64,000 nt of DNA from Eikenella longinqua (GCF_001648355.1 NZ_LXSL01000014.1:97138-161137), one strand, 5' to 3'; shown: positions 25,461 through 34,367, counted from the first letter of the stretch. Translations and numbers: made by a program. The notes: generated by a model from the sequence alone, not told the origin.

Positions 25461-25754
25461 CAGATGGTTGGCTGCCGACAGATGGTTTTTAGTTTGAAGA
25501 GAAAAAGCAAGCAGAAAGACGAATCAGGCTACCTGAAATCCGCTATATGGATGGCTAAAACATCAGCAAAATTTGCCATTGCATGAAAACGACACTTTCC
25601 CCAGAAGGCGAAAAGGTGGCAGAATCACGCATTCGCTGGAGAGCGAAATCCAGCATTAGGTTCTTGAAACCGCAGCAGCAACCGGCAAAATAGAAGCGGG
25701 CATCAGCTGCCGTGTATCAAACAATCAATTTTAAATCAGCAGTATATCCAAATC

Positions 25755-26330
25755 ATGCTTTTGTTTATCGACAACTACGACTCCTTCACCTACAACATCG
25801 TTCAATATTTCGCCGAGCTCGGCCAAGAAATCAGCGTGCGCCGCAACGACGACATCAGCCTTAGCGACATCGCCGCCATGCAGCCGCAATACCTTGTGAT
25901 CGGCCCCGGCCCCTGTTCGCCCAAAGAAGCCGGTATTTCCGTGCCCGCCCTTCAGCATTTTGCCGGGCAGATTCCCATTTTGGGCGTATGCCTCGGCCAC
26001 CAAGCCATCGGCGAAGCCTTCGGCGGCCGCATCGTGCGCGCGCAAAAGCTCATGCACGGCAAAGTCTCACCCGTGCGGCACACCAACAGCGGCGTGTTTG
26101 CCGGCCTGCCCAACCCCGTAAACTGCACCCGCTACCACAGCCTCGCCATCGAGCGCGCCAGCCTGCCCGAATGCCTCGAAATCACCGCCTGGACCGAAGA
26201 CGGCGAAATCATGGGCGTGCGCCACAAACAGCACCCCATAGAAGGCGTGCAATTCCACCCCGAAGCCCTGCTCACCGAACACGGCCACGCCATGCTCAAC
26301 AACTTCCTCAAACAGCACGCCCGGCGTTAA
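25755..26330 (+). CDS. trpG: Anthranilate synthase glutamine amidotransferase component
   Basis: A 191-residue class I glutamine amidotransferase (TrpG/PabA). The nucleophile is in LGVCLGHQAIGEAFGG and the His-Glu pair in VQFHPEALLTEHG. The opening MLLFIDNYDSFTYNIVQYF is typical. It releases ammonia from glutamine for anthranilate (tryptophan) and possibly for 4-amino-4-deoxychorismate (folate). trpE is not adjacent; trpD follows after one intervening gene, supporting the TrpG assignment. Confidence 0.94.
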   Translation: MLLFIDNYDSFTYNIVQYFAELGQEISVRRNDDISLSDIAAMQPQYLVIGPGPCSPKEAGISVPALQHFAGQIPILGVCLGHQAIGEAFGGRIVRAQKLMHGKVSPVRHTNSGVFAGLPNPVNCTRYHSLAIERASLPECLEITAWTEDGEIMGVRHKQHPIEGVQFHPEALLTEHGHAMLNNFLKQHARR

Positions 26331-26399
26331 AATCGCCAAGGCTGCCTGCAACTCCAGCCCGGCAGCCCATCCCAATCCATCGCAAACAAAGGAAAAATC

Positions 26400-26846
26400 A
26401 TGAGCCTGAAAGCCCGCCTCACCGAAGATATGAAAAACGCCATGCGCGCCCACGACACCCTCGCCCTCTCCACCATCCGCCTCGCCAATGCCGAAATCAA
26501 ACGCTACGAAGTGGACGAGCGCCAAGAAGCCGACGACGCCAAAATCACTGGCATGCTTAGCAAAATGATCAAGCAGCGCAAAGAAAGCGCCGCCATCTAC
26601 CACCAAGCCGGCCGCCAAGACCTGGCCGACAAAGAGTTGGCCGAAGTAGCCATCCTCCAGCGCTACCTGCCCGAAATGCTTTCTGAAACCGAAATCCAAA
26701 GCGCCGTGGCCGCCGCCATTGCCGAAACCGGCGCCTCCGGCATGGCCGACATGGGCAAAGCCATGGGCGTGCTGAAAAAACGCCTCGCCGGCCAAGCCGA
26801 CATGAGCGACGTGAGCCGCCTGCTCAAAGCCGCCCTGCAAAAATAG
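26400..26846 (+). CDS. GatB/YqeY domain protein
   Basis: A 148-residue helical protein of the YqeY family, related to the tRNA-binding tail domain of GatB. It shows MSLKARLTEDMKNAMRAHD at the start and a central EVAILQRYLPEMLSE segment, both family signatures. Cellular role is unproven; a link to tRNA-dependent amidation is suggested by homology. AAAGGAAAAATC precedes the ATG. It lies between trpG and trpD. A DUS pair at 26856-26895 follows. Confidence 0.93.
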   Translation: MSLKARLTEDMKNAMRAHDTLALSTIRLANAEIKRYEVDERQEADDAKITGMLSKMIKQRKESAAIYHQAGRQDLADKELAEVAILQRYLPEMLSETEIQSAVAAAIAETGASGMADMGKAMGVLKKRLAGQADMSDVSRLLKAALQK

Positions 26847-26855
26847 CGCAGGCAA

Positions 26856-26895
26856 AAGGCTACCTGAAACCCAAAACATTTTTCAGGTAGCCTTT
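26856..26895 (+). terminator. DUS-pair hairpin after yqeY
   Basis: AGGCTACCTGAA (26857-26868) and TTCAGGTAGCCT (26882-26893), followed by TTTCCTTTTTT. Confidence 0.7.
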
Positions 26896-26979
26896 CCTTT
26901 TTTCCGCAAAGGTTACCTGAAAACGAGCAAAGCCAGTTTCTTCCAATATATCCAACCCACCGCAAAGAAAGCACAAACC

Positions 26980-27996
26980 ATGTTCACCCCCCAACAAGCC
27001 CTCCAGCGCCTGCTCAGCAACAACGAGCTCTTCCACGACGAAATGACCAGCCTCATGCGCCAAATCATGCGCGGCGAAGTGGCCCCCGAGCTGATTGCCG
27101 CCATCCTCATCGGCCTGCGCATCAAAGTGGAAACCGTGTCTGAAATCAGCGCCGCCGCCCAAGTGATGCGCGAATTTGCCGCTCAAGTGCCCGTGGCCGA
27201 GCCCGATAAGCTGGTGGACGTGGTCGGCACCGGCGGCGACGGCGCTCACACCTTCAATATTTCCAGCACCGCCATGTTTGTGGCCGCCGCCGCCGGCGCC
27301 AAAGTGGCCAAACACGGCAACCGCAGCGTGTCTTCCTCCAGCGGCTCGGCCGACGTGATGGAGCTGGCCGGCATCTCCCTCTCGCTCACGCCCGGGCAGG
27401 TGGGGCAATGTATCGACCATTGCGGCGCCGGCTTCATGTTTGCCCCCAACCACCACAGCAGCATGAAATACGTTGCCCCCGTGCGCCGCGCGCTCGGCGT
27501 GCGCACCGTGTTTAACGTGTTGGGCCCGCTCACCAACCCCGCCGGCGCCGCCAACCAGCTCATCGGCGTGTTCCACATCGACTTGGTGGGCATCCTCTCC
27601 CGCGTGTTCCAGCAGCTCGGCAGCAAGCACGCCCTCGTGGTACACGGCTGCGACGGGCTGGATGAAATCACCCTCACCGGCCCCACCCGCGTGGCCGAGC
27701 TCAAAGACGGCCTCATCGCCGAATACGACATCCACCCCGAGCAATTCGGCCTCCCCGTGCGCGCTAATTTGGACGACATCAAAGTGGCCTCCGCCGCCGA
27801 ATCGCTCGCCATGATGAACCGCGTGCTCACCGGAGAAGCGGGCGCACACCGCGACATCGTGCTGCTCAACGCCGGCGCCACGCTCTACGCCGGCAACGTG
27901 GCCGCCACGCTCGACGAAGGCGTGGACATGGCGCGCGAAGCCATCGACAGCGGCAAAGCCCGTGCCAAACGCGACGAAGTGGCCGCCTTCTCGTAA
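26980..27996 (+). CDS. trpD: Anthranilate phosphoribosyltransferase
   Basis: A 338-residue enzyme that transfers the phosphoribosyl group of PRPP to anthranilate, second step of tryptophan synthesis. The PRPP loop VGTGGDGAHTFNISS, the anthranilate-site KHGNRSVSSSSGSADV and the later RRALGVRTVFNVLGPLTNPA are all present. The length is normal. It probably belongs to a loose trpG-yqeY-trpD transcription group interrupted by DUS hairpins; trpC does not follow. Confidence 0.96.
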   Translation: MFTPQQALQRLLSNNELFHDEMTSLMRQIMRGEVAPELIAAILIGLRIKVETVSEISAAAQVMREFAAQVPVAEPDKLVDVVGTGGDGAHTFNISSTAMFVAAAAGAKVAKHGNRSVSSSSGSADVMELAGISLSLTPGQVGQCIDHCGAGFMFAPNHHSSMKYVAPVRRALGVRTVFNVLGPLTNPAGAANQLIGVFHIDLVGILSRVFQQLGSKHALVVHGCDGLDEITLTGPTRVAELKDGLIAEYDIHPEQFGLPVRANLDDIKVASAAESLAMMNRVLTGEAGAHRDIVLLNAGATLYAGNVAATLDEGVDMAREAIDSGKARAKRDEVAAFS

Positions 27997-28415
27997 AAGC
28001 TGGCCGCACAGGCGGGCTGAGGCGGCAAGGTTTCAGGTAGCCTTGAATGGGTTTGCCTGAAAGGATGGAAGGCTACCTGAAAAGAAAAGGCTACCTAAAA
28101 TTTCAGCCTAACCGTAGGGTGTGTGCGGAACACACGCACGCGGTTTGGGCGTATTCTCCGCCGCGTGCGTGGCTGCGCCACACACCCTACCGGCAGCCTA
28201 CTCTTGCTGGGTTTGAATTGATAAAAGGCTACCTGAAAAATAAATTTCAGGTAGCCTTTACCATGCTCGGCGAAAGAAACTACCCGCTTGGCGCATCGCC
28301 GCCCGCCATATAAGCAAACCGTCTAAACAAACAACCAACGGTTCTTTCCCTTTTGTGCCGCCGCTCGGTAGAGTAGCACCTGTCTGCAATCCAATCCATC
28401 CGAAAGGGAAACATC
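27997..28415. other. Intergenic region with DUS copies and a long palindrome
   Basis: 419 bases holding a reverse eikDUS near 28032, a forward one near 28070, a decayed copy (GGCTACCTAAAA) near 28090, the palindromic repeat at 28112-28192, and an eikDUS pair at 28226-28257. No gene is seen. Confidence 0.65.
28112..28192. repeat. 81-bp imperfect palindrome (REP/MITE-like)
   Basis: The arms CCGTAGGGTGTGTGCGG (28112-28128) and CGCCACACACCCTACCGG (28175-28192) and inner arms CGCACGCGG / CCGCGTGCG fold on each other. It is not a DUS. It could be a small non-autonomous element or a stable stem. Confidence 0.75.
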
Positions 28416-29474
28416 ATGTCGATACGCAAATTCGGCTCATTGCTGGCCGCCGCCGCGCTGCTGGCCGCCTGCTCGCCGCAAGAAGGCGCCTCCGGCAACG
28501 GCGCTTCCGCCGCCTCTGCCGCTTCCGGCAATGCCGCCGCGCCCGCCGGCAACATCGTGCTCACCAACGTGTCTTACGACGTGGCGCGCAATTTCTACGA
28601 ACAATACAACCCCCTGTTTAACCAGCAACACCCCGACATCACCATTAAGCAGTCGCACGGCGGCTCCAGCAAGCAGGCGCTGGCCGTGGCCAACGGCTTG
28701 CAGGCCGATGTGGTCACCATGAACCAAAGCTCCGACATCGAGCTTTTGGTGGAGAAAGGCCTCGTTTCTCCCGAATGGCAGAGCCGCCTGCCGGACAACG
28801 CAGTGCCGTTTACCAGCACCACCGTCTTCCTCGTGCGCAAGGGCAACCCGCAAAACATCCGCGATTGGAACGACCTCGCGCGCGACGGCATTAAGGTGAT
28901 CATCTCCAACCCGAAAACCACCGGCAACGGCCGCTATTCCTTCCTCGGTGCCTACGGCTACGCGCTGAAGGCCAACAACGGCGACGATGCCAAAGCGCGC
29001 GAATTCGTGGGCAAGGTAATGCACAACGTGCCCGTGTTCGACAACGGCGGCCGCGCGGCCACCACCACTTTCGTGCAGCGCCAGATTGGCGATGTGTTGG
29101 TAACGTTTGAGAACGAAGCCCAGCTCGCCACCAAGCAGTTTGGCGAAGGGCAGTTTGAAATCGTGTATCCCGCCTACTCGGTGCGTATGGAAAGCCCGGT
29201 GGCCGTGGTGGACAGCGTGGTGGACAAACGCGGCACGCGCGAAGCGGCCACCGCCTACCTGCAATACCTGTGGAGCAAGGAGGCGCAAGAGCTCGGCGCC
29301 AGCCTGTATCTGCGCCCGGCCAATGCCGAAGTGCTCGCCGCCCACGCTAGCACGCTGCCACCGGTGGAAACCTTCCGCCCCACCGATGTGTTCGGCCCGT
29401 GGAAGGAAATCATGCCCAAATACTTCGGCGACGGCGGCGTGTTCGACCAGCTGATGAAAGCGCCGGGGAAATAA
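28416..29474 (+). CDS. Sulfate ABC transporter substrate-binding lipoprotein
   Basis: A 352-residue periplasmic sulfate/thiosulfate-binding protein (Sbp/CysP). The N-terminus is a lipoprotein signal with lipobox LAAC (Cys19), so the protein is membrane tethered, unlike soluble E. coli Sbp. An Ala/Ser/Gly-rich linker follows. Family motifs include LTNVSYDVARNFYEQYN, QSHGGSSKQA, DVVTMNQSSDIE and NPKTTGNGRYSFLGAYGYA. CGAAAGGGAAACATC supports the start. The cysT, cysW and cysA partners are not in the window. Confidence 0.94.
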   Translation: MSIRKFGSLLAAAALLAACSPQEGASGNGASAASAASGNAAAPAGNIVLTNVSYDVARNFYEQYNPLFNQQHPDITIKQSHGGSSKQALAVANGLQADVVTMNQSSDIELLVEKGLVSPEWQSRLPDNAVPFTSTTVFLVRKGNPQNIRDWNDLARDGIKVIISNPKTTGNGRYSFLGAYGYALKANNGDDAKAREFVGKVMHNVPVFDNGGRAATTTFVQRQIGDVLVTFENEAQLATKQFGEGQFEIVYPAYSVRMESPVAVVDSVVDKRGTREAATAYLQYLWSKEAQELGASLYLRPANAEVLAAHASTLPPVETFRPTDVFGPWKEIMPKYFGDGGVFDQLMKAPGK

Positions 29475-29522
29475 GCGCCGCTTGGTTTCAACGGATCAAA
29501 CCTGCTTCAACCCAAAAGGCTG

Positions 29523-29558
29523 AAAGGCTACCTGAAAACTATTTTTCAGGTAGCCTTT
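29523..29558. terminator. DUS-pair hairpin between convergent sbp-like gene and aroA
   Basis: AGGCTACCTGAA (29525-29536) and TTCAGGTAGCCT (29545-29556) with TTTTG after; usable in both directions. Confidence 0.75.
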
Positions 29559-29574
29559 TGCGCCTCGGGCAGCC

Positions 29575-30867
29575 TTATGCCACCATGCCCGCAAGCACTT
29601 TGAAATAAGTGGGGAAGGTTTTGTTTACGCATTGCGGGTCGTTGATGACCACGGGCACACCCAAAAGCGACACCAGCGCGAAACACATTGCCATGCGGTG
29701 GTCGTCGTAGGTGTCGATGCGGGCGTTGGCGGCCAGGCGTGGCGGCGGGGTGATGTGGATGGCTTCGGCTTCTTCTTCCACCCGCGCGCCGAGTTTGCGC
29801 AATTCGGCGGCCATGGCGGCGATGCGGTCGGTTTCCTTCACGCGCCACGAGCCGATATTGCGCAGGCTGCACCGCTTGCCCGTGGCCAAGGCCACGATGG
29901 CCAGCGTCATCGCGGCATCGGGGATGTGGTTGGCATCCAAATCAAAGGCTCGGATTGGCTGGCCGGAGCGGCGGGCTACCTGAATATAGTTTTCACCCCA
30001 TTCCACCGTGGCGCCGATTTTCGCCAGTTCGGCGGCAAAGGTGGTGTCGCCCTGGATGCTGTGCCGCCCGATGCCATATACGCGCACGGGCGCGGCGGCC
30101 AAGAGCCCGGCGGCGAGGAAATAGGATGCGCCGGAAGCGTCGCCTTCCACGTGCAGCGCGGCGGGGGCGTGGTATTTTGCTTTTTCAGGTAGCCTGAACA
30201 GGCGGTAATCTTCGTGCGCTACGTGCACGCCAAACTGCGCCATCAGCTTGAGCGTGATGTCGATATAGGGCTGGGAAATCAGCTCGCCGCGCACTTCGAT
30301 TTCGTGCACCTTTCCGGTGAGCGGCAGCGCCATCAAGAGCGCGGTGAGAAACTGGCTGGACACGTTGCCCTGCACCGGTATGCGCCGCACGCCGCTTTCG
30401 CGGTATGCGCCGATGCGCAGCGGCGGGTAGCCGGCCTGCCCTTCGTATTGCACATCGGCGCCGGCCACGCGCAGCGCGTCCACCAAATCGCCAATCGGCC
30501 GCTCATGCATGCGCGCCACGCCGTGCAGGCGGTAGCGGCCGCCGAGCAGGGCGAGCACGGCAGTGAGCGGGCGGAAGGCGGTGCCGGCGTTGCCGAGGAA
30601 CAGGTCGGCCTGATTCTGCGGGAAACGGCCGCCGCAGCCGTGCACGGTTACGCTGTGGGCGCTGTGTTTTTCAATGCGCACGCCGAGGGCTTGCAGCGCG
30701 GCGAGCATGTGGCGGGTGTCGTCGGCATCGAGCAGCGATTCGATGCGGCAGGCGTTGTCGGACAGGGCGGCGAGGAGCAGCGTGCGGTTGCTGATGCTTT
30801 TCGAGCCGGGCAGGGTAAGGGCGGAGGGGCGCAGGCGGGAGGCGGGCAGGTAGAGGGAGGCGGTCAT
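29575..30867 (-). CDS. aroA: 3-phosphoshikimate 1-carboxyvinyltransferase (EPSP synthase)
   Basis: A 430-residue enzyme of the shikimate pathway; joins PEP to shikimate 3-phosphate. The substrate motif LPGSKSISNRTLLLAAL, the PEP/inhibitor loop FLGNAGTAFRPL and RVKETDRIAAM are intact. The Gly in GNAGTA is wild-type. An eikDUS (reverse, about 30184-30195) is used as coding DNA for RLPEKAK. The enzyme feeds chorismate to the trp genes in this window. Confidence 0.96.
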   Translation of the reverse strand: MTASLYLPASRLRPSALTLPGSKSISNRTLLLAALSDNACRIESLLDADDTRHMLAALQALGVRIEKHSAHSVTVHGCGGRFPQNQADLFLGNAGTAFRPLTAVLALLGGRYRLHGVARMHERPIGDLVDALRVAGADVQYEGQAGYPPLRIGAYRESGVRRIPVQGNVSSQFLTALLMALPLTGKVHEIEVRGELISQPYIDITLKLMAQFGVHVAHEDYRLFRLPEKAKYHAPAALHVEGDASGASYFLAAGLLAAAPVRVYGIGRHSIQGDTTFAAELAKIGATVEWGENYIQVARRSGQPIRAFDLDANHIPDAAMTLAIVALATGKRCSLRNIGSWRVKETDRIAAMAAELRKLGARVEEEAEAIHITPPPRLAANARIDTYDDHRMAMCFALVSLLGVPVVINDPQCVNKTFPTYFKVLAGMVA

Positions 30868-30966
30868 GGTGTGGGTGGCAGGGGGTAAGTGGGTGGGCGG
30901 TTGGGCGAAACCGGCTGTGCGCGGTTTAACTGCGTTGAAGTTTGCGTTTTCAGGTAGCCTTTTGGC

Positions 30967-32106
30967 TTAGGCCGGTTCGGTTTTCACGATGAATTGTTTG
31001 TTGATGCGGATGCGTTCGCCGCGGCCGGCTTTTTTGATTTCCACCCAGTCGCTGTAGATGGCGTGGATGAGGTCGCGGCCGTTGGCGCAGCCGTATTGGA
31101 CGGGGTCGATGGCGGCGGGGAGTTGCTTCACCACTTCGCCGAGGCGCGCCCAGCCGCTTGGGTCGGCGGCGTCTTGAATGGCCTGCTGCACCAGCGGGAT
31201 GAGCTTGGTGAAGGAGGGTTTGGCGGCTTTGGCCGGGCTGTTTTCGGCTTTGGCGGGGCGGGGGCGTTGGGCGGCTTTGGCTTCGGCGGCGGGTTCGCTG
31301 GAGTGGCTGCGCTCGTTTTTGCTGTGCAGGGGTTCGCTTTGCTCGTTTTCAGGTAGCCTTTCGGGGCGGGATTCGGTTTTGCGGCGCACTTGGAGCTGGT
31401 TGTTGTCGGTGCGGTGTTCGAAGATGTCGAAGGATTTGATGAGGTCGGAGAGTTTGCCGTAGCCGTAGAGGCGGGAGTCGAAGTCGGGGTTGGTTTTGTT
31501 GATGTAGCTGCCGATGGGGCCGAGGTTGGCCCAGCCGAGGTCGTCGGCGTTTTCGCGCACGGCGCGTTTGAGCAGGGGCAGAGCGTCGGGGGTGTTGTTG
31601 GCGTCTTCGGCGGAGGGGGCGGGGGTTTTGCCGTTGTTGCGGTCTTTGGCGGGGCGTTGTTTTTCGGGGCGGAAGATTTCGGTGTAAACGAATTTGTCGC
31701 AGGCTTTGCGGAAGGCTTCGGGGGTTTTCTTTTCGCCGAAACCGTATACAGTGAGCCCGCTTTCGCGCAGGCGGCTGGCCAGCCGGGTGAAGTCGGAATC
31801 GCTAGATACGATGCAGAAGCCGTCGAAGTTGCCGCTGTATAAAAGGTCCATGGCGTCGATCACCAGGGCCATATCGGTGGCGTTTTTGCCTTTGGTGTAG
31901 GCGAATTGCTGCACGGGGATGATGGCGTGGGGCAGGAGGGCGGCTTTCCACTTGGAGAGGCCGTGGCTCCAGTCGCCGTAGATGCGTTTGACGCTGGCGA
32001 TGCCGTATTTGGCGATTTCTTCGAGTAGGCGGTCGATGATGTCGGCGGGGGCGTTGTCGGCGTCGATGAGTACGGCGAGGCGGGCTTGTTGGTCGTTTTT
32101 CTGCAT
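30967..32106 (-). CDS. NYN-domain protein with two OST-HTH/LOTUS-type domains
   Basis: A 379-residue putative RNA-directed protein. Residues 8-150 are an NYN (PIN-like) nuclease domain with acidic clusters LIDADN, ATDMALVIDAMDLLY and VSSDSDFTRLA and the YGFGEKKTPEAFRKAC end. Two winged-helix OST-HTH-like domains follow, at about 175-245 (DLGWANLGPIGSYI to GKLSDLIKSFD) and 300-375 (PSGWARLGEVVKQL to GRDLIHAIYSD). The linker is charged and low complexity, with a DUS encoding ERLPENE. Such proteins may bind or cut RNA; no substrate is known. A paralogue with one OST-HTH is at 34664-35473. Confidence 0.88.
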   Translation of the reverse strand: MQKNDQQARLAVLIDADNAPADIIDRLLEEIAKYGIASVKRIYGDWSHGLSKWKAALLPHAIIPVQQFAYTKGKNATDMALVIDAMDLLYSGNFDGFCIVSSDSDFTRLASRLRESGLTVYGFGEKKTPEAFRKACDKFVYTEIFRPEKQRPAKDRNNGKTPAPSAEDANNTPDALPLLKRAVRENADDLGWANLGPIGSYINKTNPDFDSRLYGYGKLSDLIKSFDIFEHRTDNNQLQVRRKTESRPERLPENEQSEPLHSKNERSHSSEPAAEAKAAQRPRPAKAENSPAKAAKPSFTKLIPLVQQAIQDAADPSGWARLGEVVKQLPAAIDPVQYGCANGRDLIHAIYSDWVEIKKAGRGERIRINKQFIVKTEPA

Positions 32107-32127
32107 GGTTTGGGGTTTCTTGTGTGG

Positions 32128-32183
32128 AGGCTACCTGAAAAATATCTGGCTGCGTTTGCCTTTGTGGTTTTCAGGTAGCCTTT
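32128..32183. repeat. eikDUS inverted pair
   Basis: Forward copy from 32128, reverse copy 32170-32181, between the SCO gene and the NYN gene (both minus). It may terminate the upstream SCO transcript. Confidence 0.7.
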
Positions 32184-32187
32184 TGGG

Positions 32188-32832
32188 TTAAGGCTGTTGG
32201 TTTAACAGGGTTTGGATGTCTTGCGCGAGGTGTTCGGCGCTTTGCCCGAAGGGTTCGAGCACGGCTGCCCGGCCTTGGCGATTGAGCAGGAAGGTGCCGC
32301 TGCTGTGGTCTACGGTGTAGAAGCCGTTGGCGTTCGGCGGCTGGGCATAGGCGGTGGCGCCGTATTGCTTCATCACGGCCTGTACGTTTTCCCGGCTGCC
32401 GGTGAGCCCGATAAAGCTCGGGTGGAAGGCGGGCACGTAGCGCGCCAGCAGCTCGGGCGTGTCGCGCTCGGGATCGACGGATACGAACAGCACCTGCACT
32501 TGCCCGGCCTGCTCGGGCGTCAGCCGGGCGATGGCTTGGGCGTGGGTGAGCAGGTGGGTGGGGCAAACGTCGGGGCAGTGGGTGTAGCCGAAAATCAGCG
32601 CCACCACTTTGCCTTTGAAGCTGCTCAGGCTGGCGAGCCGGCCGCTGTGTGCGGTGAGCGTGAAATCGCCGCCGATGGGCTCTTGCCGCAGGTCTGCACC
32701 GTGGAAGGGGCTGGAGGCGGCGGCGCTGGCGGGGTTGGATGCAGCCGGCGCGCCCGTGTTGCCGTTTTGCCCGGCGGGGCAGCCGGCCAGCAGCAGAGCG
32801 GCGGTGAGCATCAAGAGTATCGGTTTGCACAT
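32188..32832 (-). CDS. SCO1/SenC family copper-handling lipoprotein
   Basis: A 214-residue thioredoxin-fold protein. The lipobox LLAGC (Cys18) anchors it in the membrane. The copper ligand motif CPDVCP follows LIFGYTH, and the third ligand His is in YTVDHSSGTF. SCO proteins deliver copper to the CuA site of cytochrome oxidase or act as thiol reductases. VSVDPERDTPE is also conserved. No cytochrome oxidase gene is adjacent. Confidence 0.94.
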   Translation of the reverse strand: MCKPILLMLTAALLLAGCPAGQNGNTGAPAASNPASAAASSPFHGADLRQEPIGGDFTLTAHSGRLASLSSFKGKVVALIFGYTHCPDVCPTHLLTHAQAIARLTPEQAGQVQVLFVSVDPERDTPELLARYVPAFHPSFIGLTGSRENVQAVMKQYGATAYAQPPNANGFYTVDHSSGTFLLNRQGRAAVLEPFGQSAEHLAQDIQTLLNQQP

Positions 32833-32935
32833 GGCGGCGGATTATAACACCCGCGCGGCGTGCTGCGATTGTTGTTTTATTTCCATTGGAAACACGCTTT
32901 TGTGTGGCAAAACCGCTGCCGCTTGGGTAAAAAAC

Positions 32936-32963
32936 TTTACAAACGCGGAAAAATGCCTATAAT
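32936..32963 (+). promoter_or_regulatory. Promoter of tRNA-Leu
   Basis: TTTACA (32936-32941), 16-base spacer and perfect TATAAT (32958-32963), 18 bases before the tRNA. Confidence 0.8.
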
Positions 32964-32980
32964 GCGCATCTTCCTCACCT

Positions 32981-33065
32981 GCCCAGGTGGCGAAATTGGT
33001 AGACGCAGGGGACTCAAAATCCCCCGCCGCAAGGTGTGTCGGTTCGAGTCCGACCCTGGGCACCA
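32981..33065 (+). tRNA. tRNA-Leu (anticodon CAA)
   Basis: An 85-base class II tRNA. The acceptor arms GCCCAGG and CCTGGGC pair fully, followed by ACCA with CCA encoded. The D-loop AATTGGTAGACGC, anticodon loop CTCAAAA (CAA), long variable arm and T-loop GGTTCGAGTCC are all present. It decodes UUG. It is a single gene. Confidence 0.97.
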
Positions 33066-33550
33066 AGATATATAACAGCCTGAAGCGAAAAACGTTTCAG
33101 GCTGTTTTTCTGTGCTCCACCGCCCCTGTTTTCGGGGCGGTTTTGTTCTACATTTCTGCGCTTGTTCTACATTTTGAAAGGATTTTGCGGGTTTGTCGGA
33201 TGGATTTTGCGTGGCAATGGTCGTTTATACTCAGCCTGCAAGCACCTGCTGTCCTTCTATGAAATCAAAGACAAAAATTCAAAGCCGGTTATGCGCGGAG
33301 CAGCACGGCGCAAACGGTTTTCGCCATAGCTTTGGCATACGGCAAAAATTTTGCCGCGCCTGCTACTAATGGGCGGTGTTTTCTGTGCGGCAAAGGTGGT
33401 AAGATAGTTAAACTAAGACAAAAATAACGGTATCTATTCTCAAAAAGCCGAGATTTCAGCGCAGCCGGGCAGCCGCAATAAACCATGCGATAGGTTTTCA
33501 GGTAGCCTTCCGAGGGCTGGATGAATCGGCTTCAAGCAAGGAAAACGTTT
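33066..33550. other. Intergenic region after tRNA-Leu
   Basis: 485 bases. It holds the tRNA terminator (33072-33109), a 17-bp palindrome CGGCAAAAATTTTGCCG (33340-33356) and a reverse eikDUS near 33496. No ORF is convincing. Confidence 0.6.
33072..33109 (+). terminator. Terminator of tRNA-Leu
   Basis: AACAGCCTGAAGC and GTTTCAGGCTGTT form the stem, followed by TTTCTG. The arms use the CAGCCTGAA core and not the eikDUS. Confidence 0.85.
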
Positions 33551-34318
33551 ATGGTACAACAAGCTGGAATAGACTTTGTGGTGGCGCCGGATTACCTGCC
33601 CGACCACTTCAGCAATTGGTATCTGCTCAGCAGCTGTTTGCAGCGGGAAACCGAGCTGGTTATTCATTTGCAGCTGCCTTCTTCGGCAGCGGAAATACAG
33701 GAGCTGGCCGAGGCCGGCAAAATGGCCATGCTGTATGCCAACGCTTTCGACGCCGTGGCGCTGATGAAAGACAAGGGCTACCTGCCGCTGGTGCGCTTGA
33801 AAGACAAGTTCGACGAAGCCGTGGTGGCCGTGTCGGCGGCATCGGAATACCAAAAACCGGAAGATTTGCCCGCCGACGCGCTGATCAAAATCGGCCCGAA
33901 CCCAGACATCCGCTGCCTCGGCCTGCGCCTGCTCAAAGAAGCCGGGCTGGAAGCAGAGGGGCTGAAAATCGAAGAAGCGCCCACCTTCACGCAGGCCGCT
34001 TCCGCGCTGATTAAGGGCGACGCGCAAGCCGGTTTCTTTATGGCCGACACTTATGCCCACATGAGCAAGCGCACGCTGGAGCAGCTGCGCGTGTTGCAGG
34101 AAGGCAAATTTGAAGCGGTAACGCATATGGTGGTGCTGCATCCCGATTTTGCCGAGCAGCGGGAGCGGTTGCAGCAGGCTTTTGTGGAAATGGCAGGCAA
34201 GCCGGCCGGCCAAACCGCCTTGGAATCGCTCGATTTGCCCGCCGGCTTTGCCGCTGTAACGCAGGAAGAAGCCGAGCAGATGGTAACCGCGGCCGAAGGC
34301 GGCAAACAGGATGAATAA
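33551..34318 (+). CDS. PhnD-like phosphate/phosphonate-binding family protein without export signal
   Basis: A 255-residue periplasmic-binding-protein-fold protein (PhnD-like, PF12974 type). I start it at ATG 33551 after AAGGAAAACG; an in-frame ATG at 33521 adds only a basic decapeptide. No signal peptide or lipobox is present, so it is predicted cytoplasmic, unusual for this fold. Features are VAPDYLPDHFSNWY, a GKMAMLYANAFD hinge and the GDAQAGFFMADTYA segment. The next gene is an ACT-domain regulator. It may sense a ligand in the cytoplasm; this is inference. Confidence 0.8.
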   Translation: MVQQAGIDFVVAPDYLPDHFSNWYLLSSCLQRETELVIHLQLPSSAAEIQELAEAGKMAMLYANAFDAVALMKDKGYLPLVRLKDKFDEAVVAVSAASEYQKPEDLPADALIKIGPNPDIRCLGLRLLKEAGLEAEGLKIEEAPTFTQAASALIKGDAQAGFFMADTYAHMSKRTLEQLRVLQEGKFEAVTHMVVLHPDFAEQRERLQQAFVEMAGKPAGQTALESLDLPAGFAAVTQEEAEQMVTAAEGGKQDE

Positions 34319-34367
34319 AGCCGGCAAACAGCGGATGCCGGCGGCTTTTGATAGGAATTAAACGATT

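Larger units (their letters stand above)
23881..25754. other. 1.9-kb accessory stretch of decayed minus-strand ORFs and repeats
   Basis: No intact recognisable gene. The minus strand holds several short, frame-switching ORFs with protein-like composition (see 24788-25460) and fragments around 24240-24360 and 24420-24600. Three ~47-bp direct repeats at 24121, 24406 and 24774 each place a DUS at the 3' end of a short ORF. I read it as the remains of an acquired, repeatedly rearranged locus. Confidence 0.5.
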
